This document shows, piece after piece, positions 44,484 to 55,205 of a stretch of 64,000 bases of DNA; position 1 is the first letter of the stretch; every line of letters starts with the position of its first letter. Position numbers and translations under genes: made by a program. The notes under the pieces are model-generated. The model saw nothing but the letters and a program-made list of their open reading frames with translations. It did no database searches and was not told the origin of the DNA. The stretch covers positions 52,055,418 to 52,119,417 of the forward strand of contig OZ024889.1 in NCBI GenBank assembly GCA_964017195.1, in the 5' to 3' direction. Origin of the DNA: Siderastrea radians (Eukaryota > Cnidaria > Anthozoa > Scleractinia > Rhizangiidae).

Positions 44484-46399
44484 TCATACAGGTACTTGCA
44501 TCAGATCACTCCTTGGGTGGTACACAACAGGTTGGTGTATCGGGTACTGGTTCACTGGTTGAAAGACAGGGCAGGGTACTGGTGTATATTGCAGGCATGT
44601 CCCTGGATAACCAAAGATAGCTGGATTTTGAGACATATGTTGGTATGTAGGTAGTTGGAACTGGTGTACAGCTGGTAAACCTGCACTCCAAGTGGGATAG
44701 GGAGTACAATACTGAGGTAACTGATTTCCCAGTGTACTGTTGGCGGCTATGAAGTGTGTTGTACCTTGAGTCTCATATGTGGGATTGCCAAGTTGGTTAT
44801 ACGTCAGAAGGGTTGATGGGTGTTCCTTTCGTTGAGGCCTTGGCTCCAGTTCAGGAGGGTCAGGTTGACTGTTGTCGTTCGGAATTTGGGAATCTTGCTG
44901 TTCTCCACTCTCAGACATGTCATCTCCCATTTCTGTCGTAACAGCGCAGTCGCTGTCTTTTTCCCCTTGATAACTGGTGTCGGGGACTGTGTCTTCTAAC
45001 TGTGTAGTCTGAGGCTGTCTCTCCACAACAGAAGGTTTTGGGGGCTCCTCAGTAACCACCTTCTCTAGGGTCTGCCCAGTCTGACGATTCATTGGAGCGA
45101 TTGTATACTCATCCTCACTACTTGTCCCATCTGATACGGTTTCAACCAATGATGTGGGTGTCTGTTGAACAATGTCATGCTTGTTCTTCTGGGCTTTACT
45201 TCCTCTCTTGCGGGAAATCGTGCTTGGAATCTCAATAGGGAGATGACTACATGGTAGAAGTAGGTTCCGGTGTAGAATCCTGTTTCCTCCAGTTCCAGCC
45301 TCCGGCTTAACTTCATACACAGGGCTATCTTCACCTTTACGACTAACAACTACACTGTATGTGGACCCGATCCTCCCAATGTGATCGCAGCTTGCCTGGT
45401 CCACCCCGTTCGCTTAGGTTACGTACAAGAACTCTGTCCCCAGGTTGCATCACCGAACTGCGTACAAAGCAGTCATAACGATGTTTGGCTCTTGTGCCGG
45501 TTTCCTCGGACTTCTTGCCTGCTAGTTCATATGCCTCCGTCATTGCTTTCCACCACTTTTCTACATATTGCGAGTGATTCTCGTGGTTGGTTTGACCTTC
45601 GATTCCAAACATTAAGTCTACAGGCAAACGGGGGTGGCAACCGAAAAGAAGGAAGAACGGCGAGTAGCCAGTTGATTCATGCCTCGTGCAATTATAGGCA
45701 TGGACCACATGGTTCAAATGTTCTGCCCAGCGTGATTTCTGGGTTTCTGGTAAGGTGCGAAGCATTCCCAGAAGCGTCCGGTTGAATCGCTCGACTTGAC
45801 CCTTCCCTTGCGGGTGGCACGGGGTGGTGCGAGAATGTTCCATGCCACACAGCTTCTCTAGTTCCTTATGGAGGCGGTTTTCAAATTCTCCACCTTGATC
45901 GTGATGAATCTTCAAGGGAAAACCAAACCGGAGAATAAAGTCATTGTAGAGCTTTTGGGCAACTGTCTTCGCTGACTTGTTTCTTGTGGCATAGGCTTGG
46001 GCATAGCGTGTGAAATGATCCATCACAACTAGGATATACTCGTACCCTCCACTACTCCTTTCCAAATGAAGAAAATCAATGGCAATGAGTTAAAAGGCGA
46101 AGTGGTCACAATAGGTTTTAATGCCGCTCTGGTACGGTCTTAAGCGTGGGAGTTTTTTGTTTAACGCATTGACAGACATGTCCAATGTGGTGTTCAATAT
46201 CTCTCTGCATATGGGGCCAATAGAAGCGCTCTCTGGCAAGGTCTAGTGTGCGGTCTACCCCCAGATGACCCATGTTTTCATGAAGTTCTTTGAGTACCAG
46301 TGACCGAAGCAGCTTGGGTATTATGATTTCGGTTCGAGTTCCTTTACGCCGTCTAAGTATGCCATCCTTGTCAAAGGAAAGGTTTTCCCATTCGTGCAG
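44484..46399 (-). pseudogene. Gypsy integrase with C-terminal tail (pol 3' part)
   Basis: Minus order: zinc-binding HHCC domain (46400-46130: KELHENMGHLGVDRTL, CQCVKQ); a frame change; an in-frame TAA near 46092; then the catalytic core (46065-45343) with VVMDHFTRYAQAYATRNK, HHDQGGEFENR and HPQGKGQVERFNRTL, giving the D, D, E triad. The core continues to HPRLPVDLMFG and a GPY/F-like MQPGDRVLVRNL. A one-base frame change near 45350-45365 leads into a 300-residue Pro/Thr/Glu-rich tail (45404-44484). The function would be insertion of element cDNA. The 5' boundary of this piece is the target duplication of the nested transposon (46400-46408). Confidence 0.8.
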
Positions 46400-46408
46400 G
46401 AGAAGTTG
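46400..46408. repeat. Left copy of the 9-bp target-site duplication (GAGAAGTTG)
   Basis: The same nonamer follows the right end of the nested transposon at 55197-55205. Confidence 0.9.
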
Positions 46409-46608
46409 TAGACTACGAGCAGTCCCTATTTTTTCGCAAAGTCCGTATTTTTTCGCAGAGTCCGTATTTTTTCGCAGAGTCCGTCGAGCATTCGCCTTAA
46501 AAAACAAATGACCGCGCAAAAAATGGGGACGAGGGGGGCGTGACCGCGCGAAAAATGGGGACGAGGCGCAAAAAAAATAGGGACTACCCGCTAAGCCACA
46601 GCATTTGA
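46409..46608. repeat. Left TIR of the DUF6589/RecQ transposon
   Basis: Begins TAGACTACGAGCAGTCCCT and contains two direct copies of an ACCGCGC(A/G)AAAAATGGGG block. It has an extra internal repeat of TCCGTATTTTTTCGCAGAG compared with the right TIR. Confidence 0.9.
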
Positions 46609-47833
46609 CCTTTCACGGCTGAGTGATTTTTGGCTTCGATTTCAAATCAAATTTGCGGTGTCCAATAATATTTCCGTATCTTGACGTACTGTCAATTTTG
46701 TTCTGTCGTGGAAACCCTCTCAATTCGCTCGCTTTTTCCATGAAAATGCTAGACTACGAGCAGTCGCTATTTTTTCACTGCGACCGAAAGATGCAGCAAG
46801 GGAGATGTCTTCGTCTGCAGCCGAAACACCGAAAAAAATCGCTAAAAGGGAGACCCTTAAAGGAACCATCTATCAACGATTTTTGTCGCGTTTGTAGGTG
46901 TAATTTTAAAAATTATTACGGCGATTTTAGCCGAAGAGTTTCGACAGAAGACTTGTTCGAAGTTCCAAAGCGAGAGGGAGTTGTTAAGTGCCGACTGGCT
47001 GACTTAGCTTGTGAACTGGGATTTAACTGTGTTCAAGCCGTTAATATCTCAAAAAGAGTGTGTGCTAAATGTGCAACAAAGATACGTAATGCTGTTGAGT
47101 TAATGAGATTTCTGCGGACTGGGTTTTCGGGGGAAGAACCCAGAGAAACATCCCTTCAATGCTCGCCGCCAACAGTTGAAAGGTTTAAGCGAATGTCCGT
47201 TTCACCACATTCGACTAATTCTGGCAAAGTAATGAGAACGGCTTCCCCGGGGAAAGGAACTTTAGAAACGGCAGAGAAACCAAAGGTTCGACGCTCGATC
47301 GCGTACCCAGCTGCCGGTTCTGCAACACAAGCAAGACAGGAAATTTGCGACCTCATGTCCGTGGTAGAGAGGACTGAGAAGTCAAAAATGAAAGTTGTTT
47401 TTCCAACTGGAGATGACACGTTTTCCTTTCGCTCCGCACCGGATGTCACAACGACCAACATCATCAGAAATATTTGCAATAGGAATTGGAAGCCAGTAGT
47501 GAACGCGATCTTCTCTCACGAGGAGCTCCGGGAAGAACTGTTGTCTTCGCTTTCCAAAAGCATGGCTCTTTAAATGACGGAGTACATCCGTAGTGACAGC
47601 ATGTTGAAATACAGTAGTCCATCAGAACTTGCAGCTTTTTCTAATCGGAAACTGGTGCATGAAGCCAAAGTTTTTTGTCCTTTGTGGTATGCATGCATAA
47701 CAGGAGCGTAGGGCTCTTAGAATCAGACATAGTGATCACAAAAGAAATGCTTATCGTGCTCTAACTGTACTAAACAGCCCTAGACAGTGGTTTCAATGCT
47801 TGTTAACAAAGCGACAACACACCTGTCATTGTT

Positions 47834-47909
47834 GTAGACTATGAGCCTGCAGTCCCTTTCTTTTCTTAGTGGTAAGACTGAGAAAAGAAAGGGACTGCAC
47901 ATAGTATAT
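47834..47909. repeat. Mini-hairpin carrying the transposon terminus motif
   Basis: TAGACTATGAGCCTGCAGTCCCTTTC is answered by GAAAGGGACTGCACATAGTA. The arms match the ends of the host transposon (TAGACTATGAGCAGTCCC) and enclose 15-20 bp. It lies in the presumed intron 1. Confidence 0.75.
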
Positions 47910-50196
47910 TATTGGTAAATATACACATGTCATGTTGGTGAAATCTGTATTAAATTGTTAAATGTGCAATTTCAGAAAATACCCATACCCACCCCATGGA
48001 AGGTCATTCCTAATTTTTAATTGATTTCTCTTGCTTTCTATTTTCATAGCTTAAACTTGTTTTTAACTTTATGGGTGGTATGCACCTATAACATCAGACC
48101 ACAGAATGATGATCCTAGTTTTTTGAATTTTGTTCTTATTTTTCTTGTTTATTCCTCTCTTATTTTGAAGTGTTTCCTGGGTTTGGAATTTCTAAATACT
48201 AACATAAGTGGTGAGATGGCACAGTATTTAATGTCCGTCCAGTCCAAGTATGTGCCACAAATCTCAAAAGGTGATGAGAAACTCCTACAACCAATCTTTT
48301 TGGATGGTGACCAGCTAACTGAGGAGCGGGCAAGAAATGTTCAATGGGTTTTCCAAGATGGTGATAACCAGGCTGACCGACTTGAAGGATTAGATCTCAC
48401 TCATGCAGACTGGCATGCCAAGGTCAACTTGTACGAGGTTTGTAAAGGAAGATGTTATTATCTTATGCATGGCTTCCAAATTCAAAGGCAACGAGAAATA
48501 ATGTTTAATAAATGAACAGCAGTGTTTTATCAAGTTTTAAACACGAGGTGCAGCTGAGTGTTTTAGACTTGATAAAACCAAACTTCAAATTTATTAAATG
48601 GCCGTCAAAATCTTCTGATGTAGGTCAACCCATTCTTGAACTAATATTTATATTTGGGGCTATTTTGGCTTAGAAAATTGGATGTAAAGTTTAGCCATGT
48701 CTTTTTCAGAGAAAAAGACACTCATTTAAACATTATTTTTTGCATTTTCTTTATGAATTATTAATGAGTTTTTGAGTTCTTTTACAGTTACCACAAATTC
48801 TTGTGATCACTTTCAAATAATGTCTAAACTTTAAAGTGCTAAAAAAATTTTCGAGGGGGGGGGCATTTGTAATATGAATAATGTAGAATGTTACTTTGTT
48901 ATATTTGTCGAATAATTTCATATCAGATTGAGAACAAAATCTTCTTAAAAGATGATTCAGCAGCAGAAGTTGGTACAACCCGTGCGACCATCAACAGAAC
49001 GGGGAAAACAAATGCAAAGAAAGGAGCAGCAGATTATAATTCCTACAAAGAATTTCACGAGCGAGAAGTAGAGGGACATGTCATTGCATCCTTCATGGTT
49101 TACTCTGGTATGCACAGTATGGAAGGTATGTTTAACTTTATTGGCTACTATTTATCCGTCATCCACTTAATTTAGGACTGAATCAACTCAACACCACAGC
49201 TAGAGATATTACAGATCCTTGCTGTATAGTCAAAGTGATATAAACCAAATACTTCTTAACATTAATTTTATTACCAGAGTCCTTTGGGTTATTGGTAAAC
49301 TGGAGTGGAACTAACTATAGATCAACAGTTTCTTACATTAAGTCAATTTAATCCTCCTGCCCTGACAATGCAGACCTTTCTGGCCATTGGAATGTGCAGC
49401 CCGGATGCTCCCATTATCCCCATCCCATCCCCCCCACCCCCCTTCCCTTCCCTTCCCCCAACAACAGCACTGGAATATAAAATCATATTAATAATATCAT
49501 TTGCCTCCCAATCAGGCTAATATGATATGATTTCTTAAAATATCATCTTAAAAGATGTGGTATCACATCTGAATTAAATGAAGGTCAATTGCTATTCTGT
49601 CATTATTGCAGATGAGCCTTCGAAGTTCCAGCTTCCAGCCAAGAGTACAGATAAAGTTGCACGTCGTGACTGGCTGCACAATGTGGTCAGAGATTTCCTC
49701 CAAGCATTTGTATTCGATGTTCAAGAATCAGACCAGGTGATAGAGCAAGTAAATCTCCTTGACAGGAACCAAAGAGAAGGTTATGCTTGCAGAATCTGTG
49801 GTCAAAAATACCAGGGTGATGCATGGCGTGTTAGGTAAATAGTTAAACCGTTAAAATCGCCTGGAATTGTGAAGGTGACAAGCTTAATAAGGGGACCATG
49901 TTGTACACTGACACCAAGAAAACAATCATATGCAGAAAATTTAAATAGAAATCTTCAACTATTTTTCACAGAGGTTATTTTTTGAGTTATATTATTAATA
50001 CTTTCAATGCCAAAAATGTAGTAAGGAGATATTAATTTATTCTAAATTTAATCAAATGGTTTCTGTGCAAAGCCTGATCATTATTAATCTACACACTGCA
50101 CATGTTGTTTACCTAAATGTTTCTTTTCCTAAAGGCCCTATTTAAATTTGACTCTGATGAATCCTTTTACAGTTTCCACTTTTTTCAAACAATTGT

Positions 50197-50270
50197 ATAG
50201 ACTATTAGTAGTCCCTAGTTTTTGCAGTTAGTTGAGCATGAAGCAAAAAAAAAGAACTGCTGATAGTCTA
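50197..50270. repeat. Second mini-hairpin carrying the terminus motif
   Basis: TAGACTATTAGTAGTCCCTAG ... GAACTGCTGATAGTCTA, 74 bp, in intron 4 of the same gene. Only the first 17 bases of each arm resemble the host termini, so it is an older derivative. Confidence 0.65.
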
Positions 50271-51549
50271 ACAAGTGTGTTATTTTTTATTTAAACTTTT
50301 ATAAGGCATGAGATAACCAAACATGGGCTCAGAGTGGATGATACTCCTCAGCAAGACGTGAGAAACAGCCTAGGTTATTACAAGTGCCAAGATGTCACCT
50401 GTGGACTTGTTTTTAAAACAAAGGCCACCCTTAAGAGGTATTGTGCTTTTTTAAATAAAAAATCATGTCTGTGTGTTGGCTTTTCAGTACCTGACTTCTC
50501 TATAACTATGAGAAAGACTCCAAGTTAATAATGTTGGAAATAAAGTGTATAAGGCAATGGGGTATGAACCCAAGACCCCTCCTTTTTATTTATTTTTTCT
50601 TCAAAACTTCTTCCCACCTCCTGCTAATACCATTCTTTCAGTGATATAATAGATATTGATCTGATACTATCATTGCATTTTGGTATGACTGGAAATTCAA
50701 GTAAATAATAAATACTTGCTCAATATTGTTGCCTCCATCAGTTATTTTTACATAAAGCCAATTATTTTCTCATGACATTTTTGCTTTGTGTACAGGCATC
50801 AACAGAAACAGCATGAAAATGGGCTACTGGTGGTTACTGAGACCAGCAATCAGAATGATGCAACCAATTTAGAAGAAAAGGACAGCAAGGAGGATTTCAA
50901 ATACAACTACCACAAGGCAAAGATGCGCTTTGGTCTCCTGCTAGCTGACATGAATGATTCAATCAGAGAGGGAGATGGACAACGTCTTCTCAATTTGTAC
51001 AAGATAGCTCTTCTTCTGTACAAAAGGCACGGCCATACTAAATATGCCTACACAATCCTCTTATTCTTGACCAAAATGAAAGCCCTCCTTCCAGCAGACA
51101 GAGCAGAAAGCCTAATTGCAAACAGATTTTGCAATACCCGTGGTAAACCAGGAAAAAACATTTCGATGGATCTTTTCCTAGAGCACAAAAATTGTTCAGT
51201 AAAGTCATGCACTGGTCTGCTTGGGTCAAACTTCAAAGAGGAGTCAGCCCAGAGGATTGCTAGGGCAGCTGGAATTAATGAAGAAGTTTTGCTTAGTGTC
51301 AATAAAGGTTGCCAGCTATCAAAGGAAGACTCCTCTAGGTCAACAACCGACCCAACTGAAGCTGTTCAACAAGTAGTGGCTGATCTGCTCAGTCAAGATG
51401 CTTTTGTTCACACTCCAGGAAGGAAGGGCTACCCCTCCTTTCCAAAACTTAGTGCTAACCTTATTAATGGACTTGCAATTGACTATAGAGACCTCTACCA
51501 ATGGATAAGAACCAGGTTAGATGAATGGGCAAAGATCTATGAGCATTGA

Positions 51550-52498
51550 TATTTATAAAGTCTTTTATTCATTCTTTACTGCTGACTGAAAGATATTCTT
51601 TGTGTTGAACCGCATTAACGACAAAAGTCAAATTTTTAATAATCTGTGAATGCTAGTCACATGACTGTACATGTAAGCATGACACCTGTTAGTTACATTT
51701 ATAAATTAACCAAACAGCATGTGCACCATCCTTAAACCAAGAGTTGGACAAAACAGTTGCCGTGTGAATTCATGATTTGACGTATTAGTTGATGTGTATG
51801 ACGCCGCCTCAAAATGTCATCTACTAGAGGCAGCAAAGTTTTCATATAGGCATGCATGTAATTTTGCCTCTATGCGACAAAACAACATTTTTACAATTTT
51901 TGTCAATTGAGTTCAGCGCCACTTTTTTTCATAAATATGAAATGGCTCTTAACCCTACTCCACAGATTTTTCTAGAAATTTGTTCCCATAATAAGAACCA
52001 AAGACTGCAAAATGCAGATAAAGATAATATGGAACATTCTATACTATACCGCAGAGAGATTTTTAATAAATAAATCTGTGGATGCTAGCCACATGACTGT
52101 ACATGGAAACATGGCATCTGTACAAATGTAAAGTTAATCTTAGCTGGTTGGGCCTTGGCACTGGAAACGAAGGGCTCTGGGGACACAGGATTTCCAGTCC
52201 TTGCTTCTAGGACTTCCGGTCTTCATGTATGCAGTCGTGATGTTTCAAAAGAATGTATGAGAGAGTCATTGTGTTTTTGACTTCCATTCAACAATTCTTT
52301 GTTTTAAACAGCCAATCTAAAAAATTCTGTGTCCCCAGAGCCCTTTCTCGTGCAAAGGCTTAGCTGGCTAAGCAAGACAATAAGGTTTATGAGGACGAGA
52401 ATGCCTGTACACTAGAATTCCAGTCCCAACTGAAGTTTTTACAGCTAAAATACCACATGTACAGGAATTAATGTGTAAAAGTACAAAACTACATGTAC
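51550..52498. other. Spacer between the convergent DUF6589 and helicase genes
   Basis: No coding content. A diverged direct duplication is present: AATCTGTGAATGCTAGTCAC (51640) and AATCTGTGGATGCTAGCCAC (52071), each followed by ATGACTGTACATG. Confidence 0.6.
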
Positions 52499-54951
52499 TC
52501 ATGCCATTAAAAATGACAGTTCTGGGTTGTCACCGTCACTGTCTGAATTGTCAAAATACTTATCTAAACACGGGTCGTTTTCTTGGTCATTGGAATGAAA
52601 ATCTGTCAATAAACTATCCACTGTAGAAGCAAGGTCATCATCATCTTCATTGTAAACAATGTCTCCAAATATGTCTTGAAAAATGTCAAGAACAAAACGT
52701 GCATGTGCAGTAGAAAACACTGGACGTGTGGAAAGGATATCACCCAAATTAAAGATACATGCTGCATTGCTAATGATTTCTTTGATAAGTTCATGCATCA
52801 GTGAAGGCATGTGTTGATCCCAACAGTGTTGTTGTATCAGTGTTAAAAAAGGATTGAAATTCCTTTAATGCCTCTTCCAAAACACTTTCATCCTCTTTGG
52901 TTATGACCCTTGTTGCCCTTGACTGGCTTTCTTTATCACAATTAGTAATAGGAAGATCTGCGCAGCTGCAATTTTCACCATCACACTTGCACATTTTTCT
53001 GCAATTGGAGCAACAATTGTGCAGTGGATAAACTGAGTCAACTGCAACATCAAGTGGCTTCATAAGAGCTTTCCATAAGCAATCCTTTGCTCTTGCAAAA
53101 TCCCTAACATCTCCCTCACAATATGCTAGGTTCTTGTTAGATGTCACAATAACATTATATGCTTGCTTCCCATCACGACCGACTGTTGTACATGGTCCAC
53201 AATGCTAAGCGGTGGTCCCAGGTGGATAACAAAACGTACATCGGGAAAGTTCACCCCCATGCCCAATGCTGAAGAGGCTAGTACAATTCGGACATTTCCT
53301 GCATTTGCTTTAAAGGAATCCATTACTCTGTCCTTGTATTTTTTCAAGGTCATAGAGTGAAAAATGCCAACTATTCTTACTATTGGCTGGGCTTTTGGGC
53401 TGGCCTGGGACAAACACATCATCCTGCAACATGCGAAGGAGGTATACGAAGACTGCAGCAATTTCATTGTATGTACTACAAAAAATTATAGTTTTTGGTG
53501 TGGTTGGCCCATTTTCCTTTGCCAGATTAACTAGCCACATTAATTCTTCCATTTCCTTTCCAGACTTTACGTGCACCACATGATACATAATGTTTTTCCT
53601 GTCAGGGCTCACCAAAATCTCTTTTGTGCTTGGACTCATGCACAGAAGCTTCTTTATTTTTTTCACTAGCTTTTTGCCAGCTGTTCCTGTGAGAGCTAAC
53701 ATTGGAGTTCCTGTATTCAAAACAAAGGAATTTTAAGAATGATGATAGACTATAAACTTTATATTCGACCAGGAAATTTATTAAGTTCTTTTTACAACAG
53801 GTGAGGACTATATATCAATCGAAACAGAAATAAATAAGAGGAATTATACATTAAAAAATATTCATCCCTTAATTGTAAAAGATGTACAACATATCATGTC
53901 AATGAAAATATAACACCTAATATTTTTCACTCTAACTATAAAAATTAGCTTAAATCTAAATGTTTTCTGATTTTTTTCCCATTTCACATTCTCCATTTCT
54001 TACAAACTATAAAATGAACATAATGATGATTTTCGAGATTTGAAAAAGCCTTACCTGCCTTACAAAGTGATCGAAGTGTTGCCAAATTACCATAATCTTT
54101 TCGGAACGCCGGCATCTGTTTTTTTTCTTTTTTTCTGATCAGCACCCCTGTCAATAAAATTTAATCGAGATGTCAGTACAAGCATTCATTTTACAACGAC
54201 AAGAGAGCTGAAGACATCACCAGGCGATTGCATACCGACTGATGTGAGAAACAACAGAAACAAACAAGAGATACGAAAATTTAAATAAACAAATAATGCC
54301 TCGTTTGTAGCTGTTTAATATAAGCTTAAGTATATAGAAAGAATCAAGCGTTTCGTATAGTGCGTATAAAAACGCAATCGAGCGATCGAGCAAATCTCTC
54401 TCACGATCGTGTAAGTTAAATACAAAGAACTCATGCTGATCGTAGTCTAATAACGAAGGTACTAACCATGTCTCGACTGTATGAGATTCGTCCACCACCA
54501 CCAATTCAATGTCCGGTCGTGTAGATTCTGATTTTAATAGAGCTTGGAATTCAACAGACAAACACCTCTCCGCAGAACAGAATATGAAACGAAATTTGCC
54601 TTGAGAAATCGCTTTTAAACAGGCAGGGTCATTTTCCTGCAAATGAATTGCAGGAAAACCGAGCTCGCTCAACTCTACCACTTGTTCTTCAACGATGCTG
54701 TTAAGCGGTGATATTACTAACACACTAGACTGCTTCGCCTCGCCAAAGACCTGATAGATAAGGCTTTTCCCAAAACCAGTCGGAAGGATGGCCAGCACGT
54801 CGCGACCGGCGAGAAGACATTCAACAGCTTCCTGCTGCTCAGGTTTCAAGTTTGTTATTGGAAACCGACGTACACATTCCTGTAGTTTGTCCTCCATCGC
54901 TCCGCAATCTGACATGCGAGTGTTGACAACGTGTTGACATCTTGTTGACAT
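52499..54951 (-). pseudogene. RecQ-family DNA helicase gene of the transposon, multi-exon, frameshifted
   Basis: Exon 1 (54951-54467) starts ATG TCA ACA. It contains LKPEQQEAVECLLAGRDVLA (Q-motif area), Walker A LPTGFGKS, VISPLNSIVEEQV, and motif II VVVDESHTVETW. Exon 2 (about 54150-54057) gives PAFRKDYGNLATLRSLC after a frame slip in poly-A. Exon 3 (53711 down) gives motif III as LTGTAG, motif IV TIIFCSTYNEIAAV, a frame slip near 53400, motif V LASSALGMGVNFPDV, and HLGP. The QQSGRDG-type motif VI loses one base at about 53185 and changes frame. A Cys-rich cluster follows (NCCSNCRKMCKCDGENCSCA, about 52990) and an acidic tail to 52499. RecQ enzymes unwind DNA 3'-5' using ATP. The homopolymer slips could be real decay or base-call error. 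Confidence 0.75.
53722..54050 (-). other. Intron 2 of the helicase gene
   Basis: AT-rich, bounded by GCAG|GTAAGG at about 54056 and ATACAG at about 53711. Confidence 0.6.
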
Positions 54952-55014
54952 CTTGCTGTCAACGCTCCAAGCGTTAGCCAATCATATTTTTGCGTTGTGA
55001 GAGCAATGCATAAT

Positions 55015-55196
55015 TCAAATGCTGTGGCTTAGCGGGTAGTCCCTATTTTTTTCGCGCCTCGTCCCCATTTTTCGCGCGGTCACGCCCCCCCCCTCGTCCC
55101 CATTTTTCGCGCGGTCATGTTTTTTAAGGCGAATGCTCGACGGACTCTGCGAAAAAATACGGACTTTGCGAAAAAATAGGGACTGCTCATAGTCTA
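55015..55196. repeat. Right TIR of the DUF6589/RecQ transposon
   Basis: Reverse complement of the left TIR with a few substitutions and one 19-bp repeat fewer. Ends ATGAGCAGTCCC-type complement and TCTA at 55196. Confidence 0.9.
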
Positions 55197-55205
55197 GAGA
55201 AGTTG
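55197..55205. repeat. Right copy of the 9-bp target-site duplication (GAGAAGTTG)
   Basis: Same nonamer as 46400-46408. Confidence 0.9.

Larger units (their letters stand above)
46740..51549 (+). pseudogene. DUF6589-type transposon gene with N-terminal and internal zinc fingers, six exons
   Basis: Exon 1 (46740-47706) has a ZAD-like Cys module (CRVCRCNFK ... RVCAKCATKIR) and a basic linker. An in-frame TAA at 47571-47573 splits it, and TEYIRSDSMLKYSSPSELAAF continues in the same frame. Exon 2 (48171-48437) gives NTNISGEMAQYLMSVQSKYV and DGDQLTEERARN. Exon 3 is 48952-49125. Exons 4 (49612-49834) and 5 (50306-50437) each carry half of two C2H2 fingers (CRICGQKY ... RHEITKH; CQDVTCGLVF ... HQQKQH). 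Exon 6 (50796-51549) holds FGLLLADMND, EGDG, TKYAY and CNTRGKPGKNISMDLFLEH. All junctions are GT-AG. Between exons 1 and 2 the 300-400 residues expected from related proteins are absent, so the core seems internally deleted. A role as transposase is inference. Confidence 0.65.
46409..55196. mobile_element. 8.8-kb TIR DNA transposon carrying DUF6589/zinc-finger and RecQ-helicase genes
   Basis: The ends are inverted repeats of 200 bp (46409-46608) and 182 bp (55015-55196) with termini TAGACTA(C/T)GAGCAGTCCCT. A 9-bp direct repeat (GAGAAGTTG) flanks them. The insertion falls exactly between two codon-contiguous parts of the Gypsy pol gene, so the boundaries are independent of the TIR reading. 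Inside, a plus-strand multi-exon gene (46740-51549) faces a minus-strand helicase gene (54951-52499), tail to tail. Both are damaged, so this copy is probably not autonomous. The superfamily is uncertain: a 9-bp duplication is Mutator-like, but the gene content is not. Confidence 0.85.

Noticed and set aside
52499..54951. Helitron (rolling-circle) helicase
   Set aside because: The helicase has RecQ-type DESH and motif V features, no HUH Rep domain is present, and the element has TIRs and a target duplication, which Helitrons lack.
46409..55205. Assignment of the 8.8-kb element to Mutator on the basis of its 9-bp duplication
   Set aside because: The duplication length fits, but I see no MULE DDE transposase motifs, so duplication length alone is not enough.
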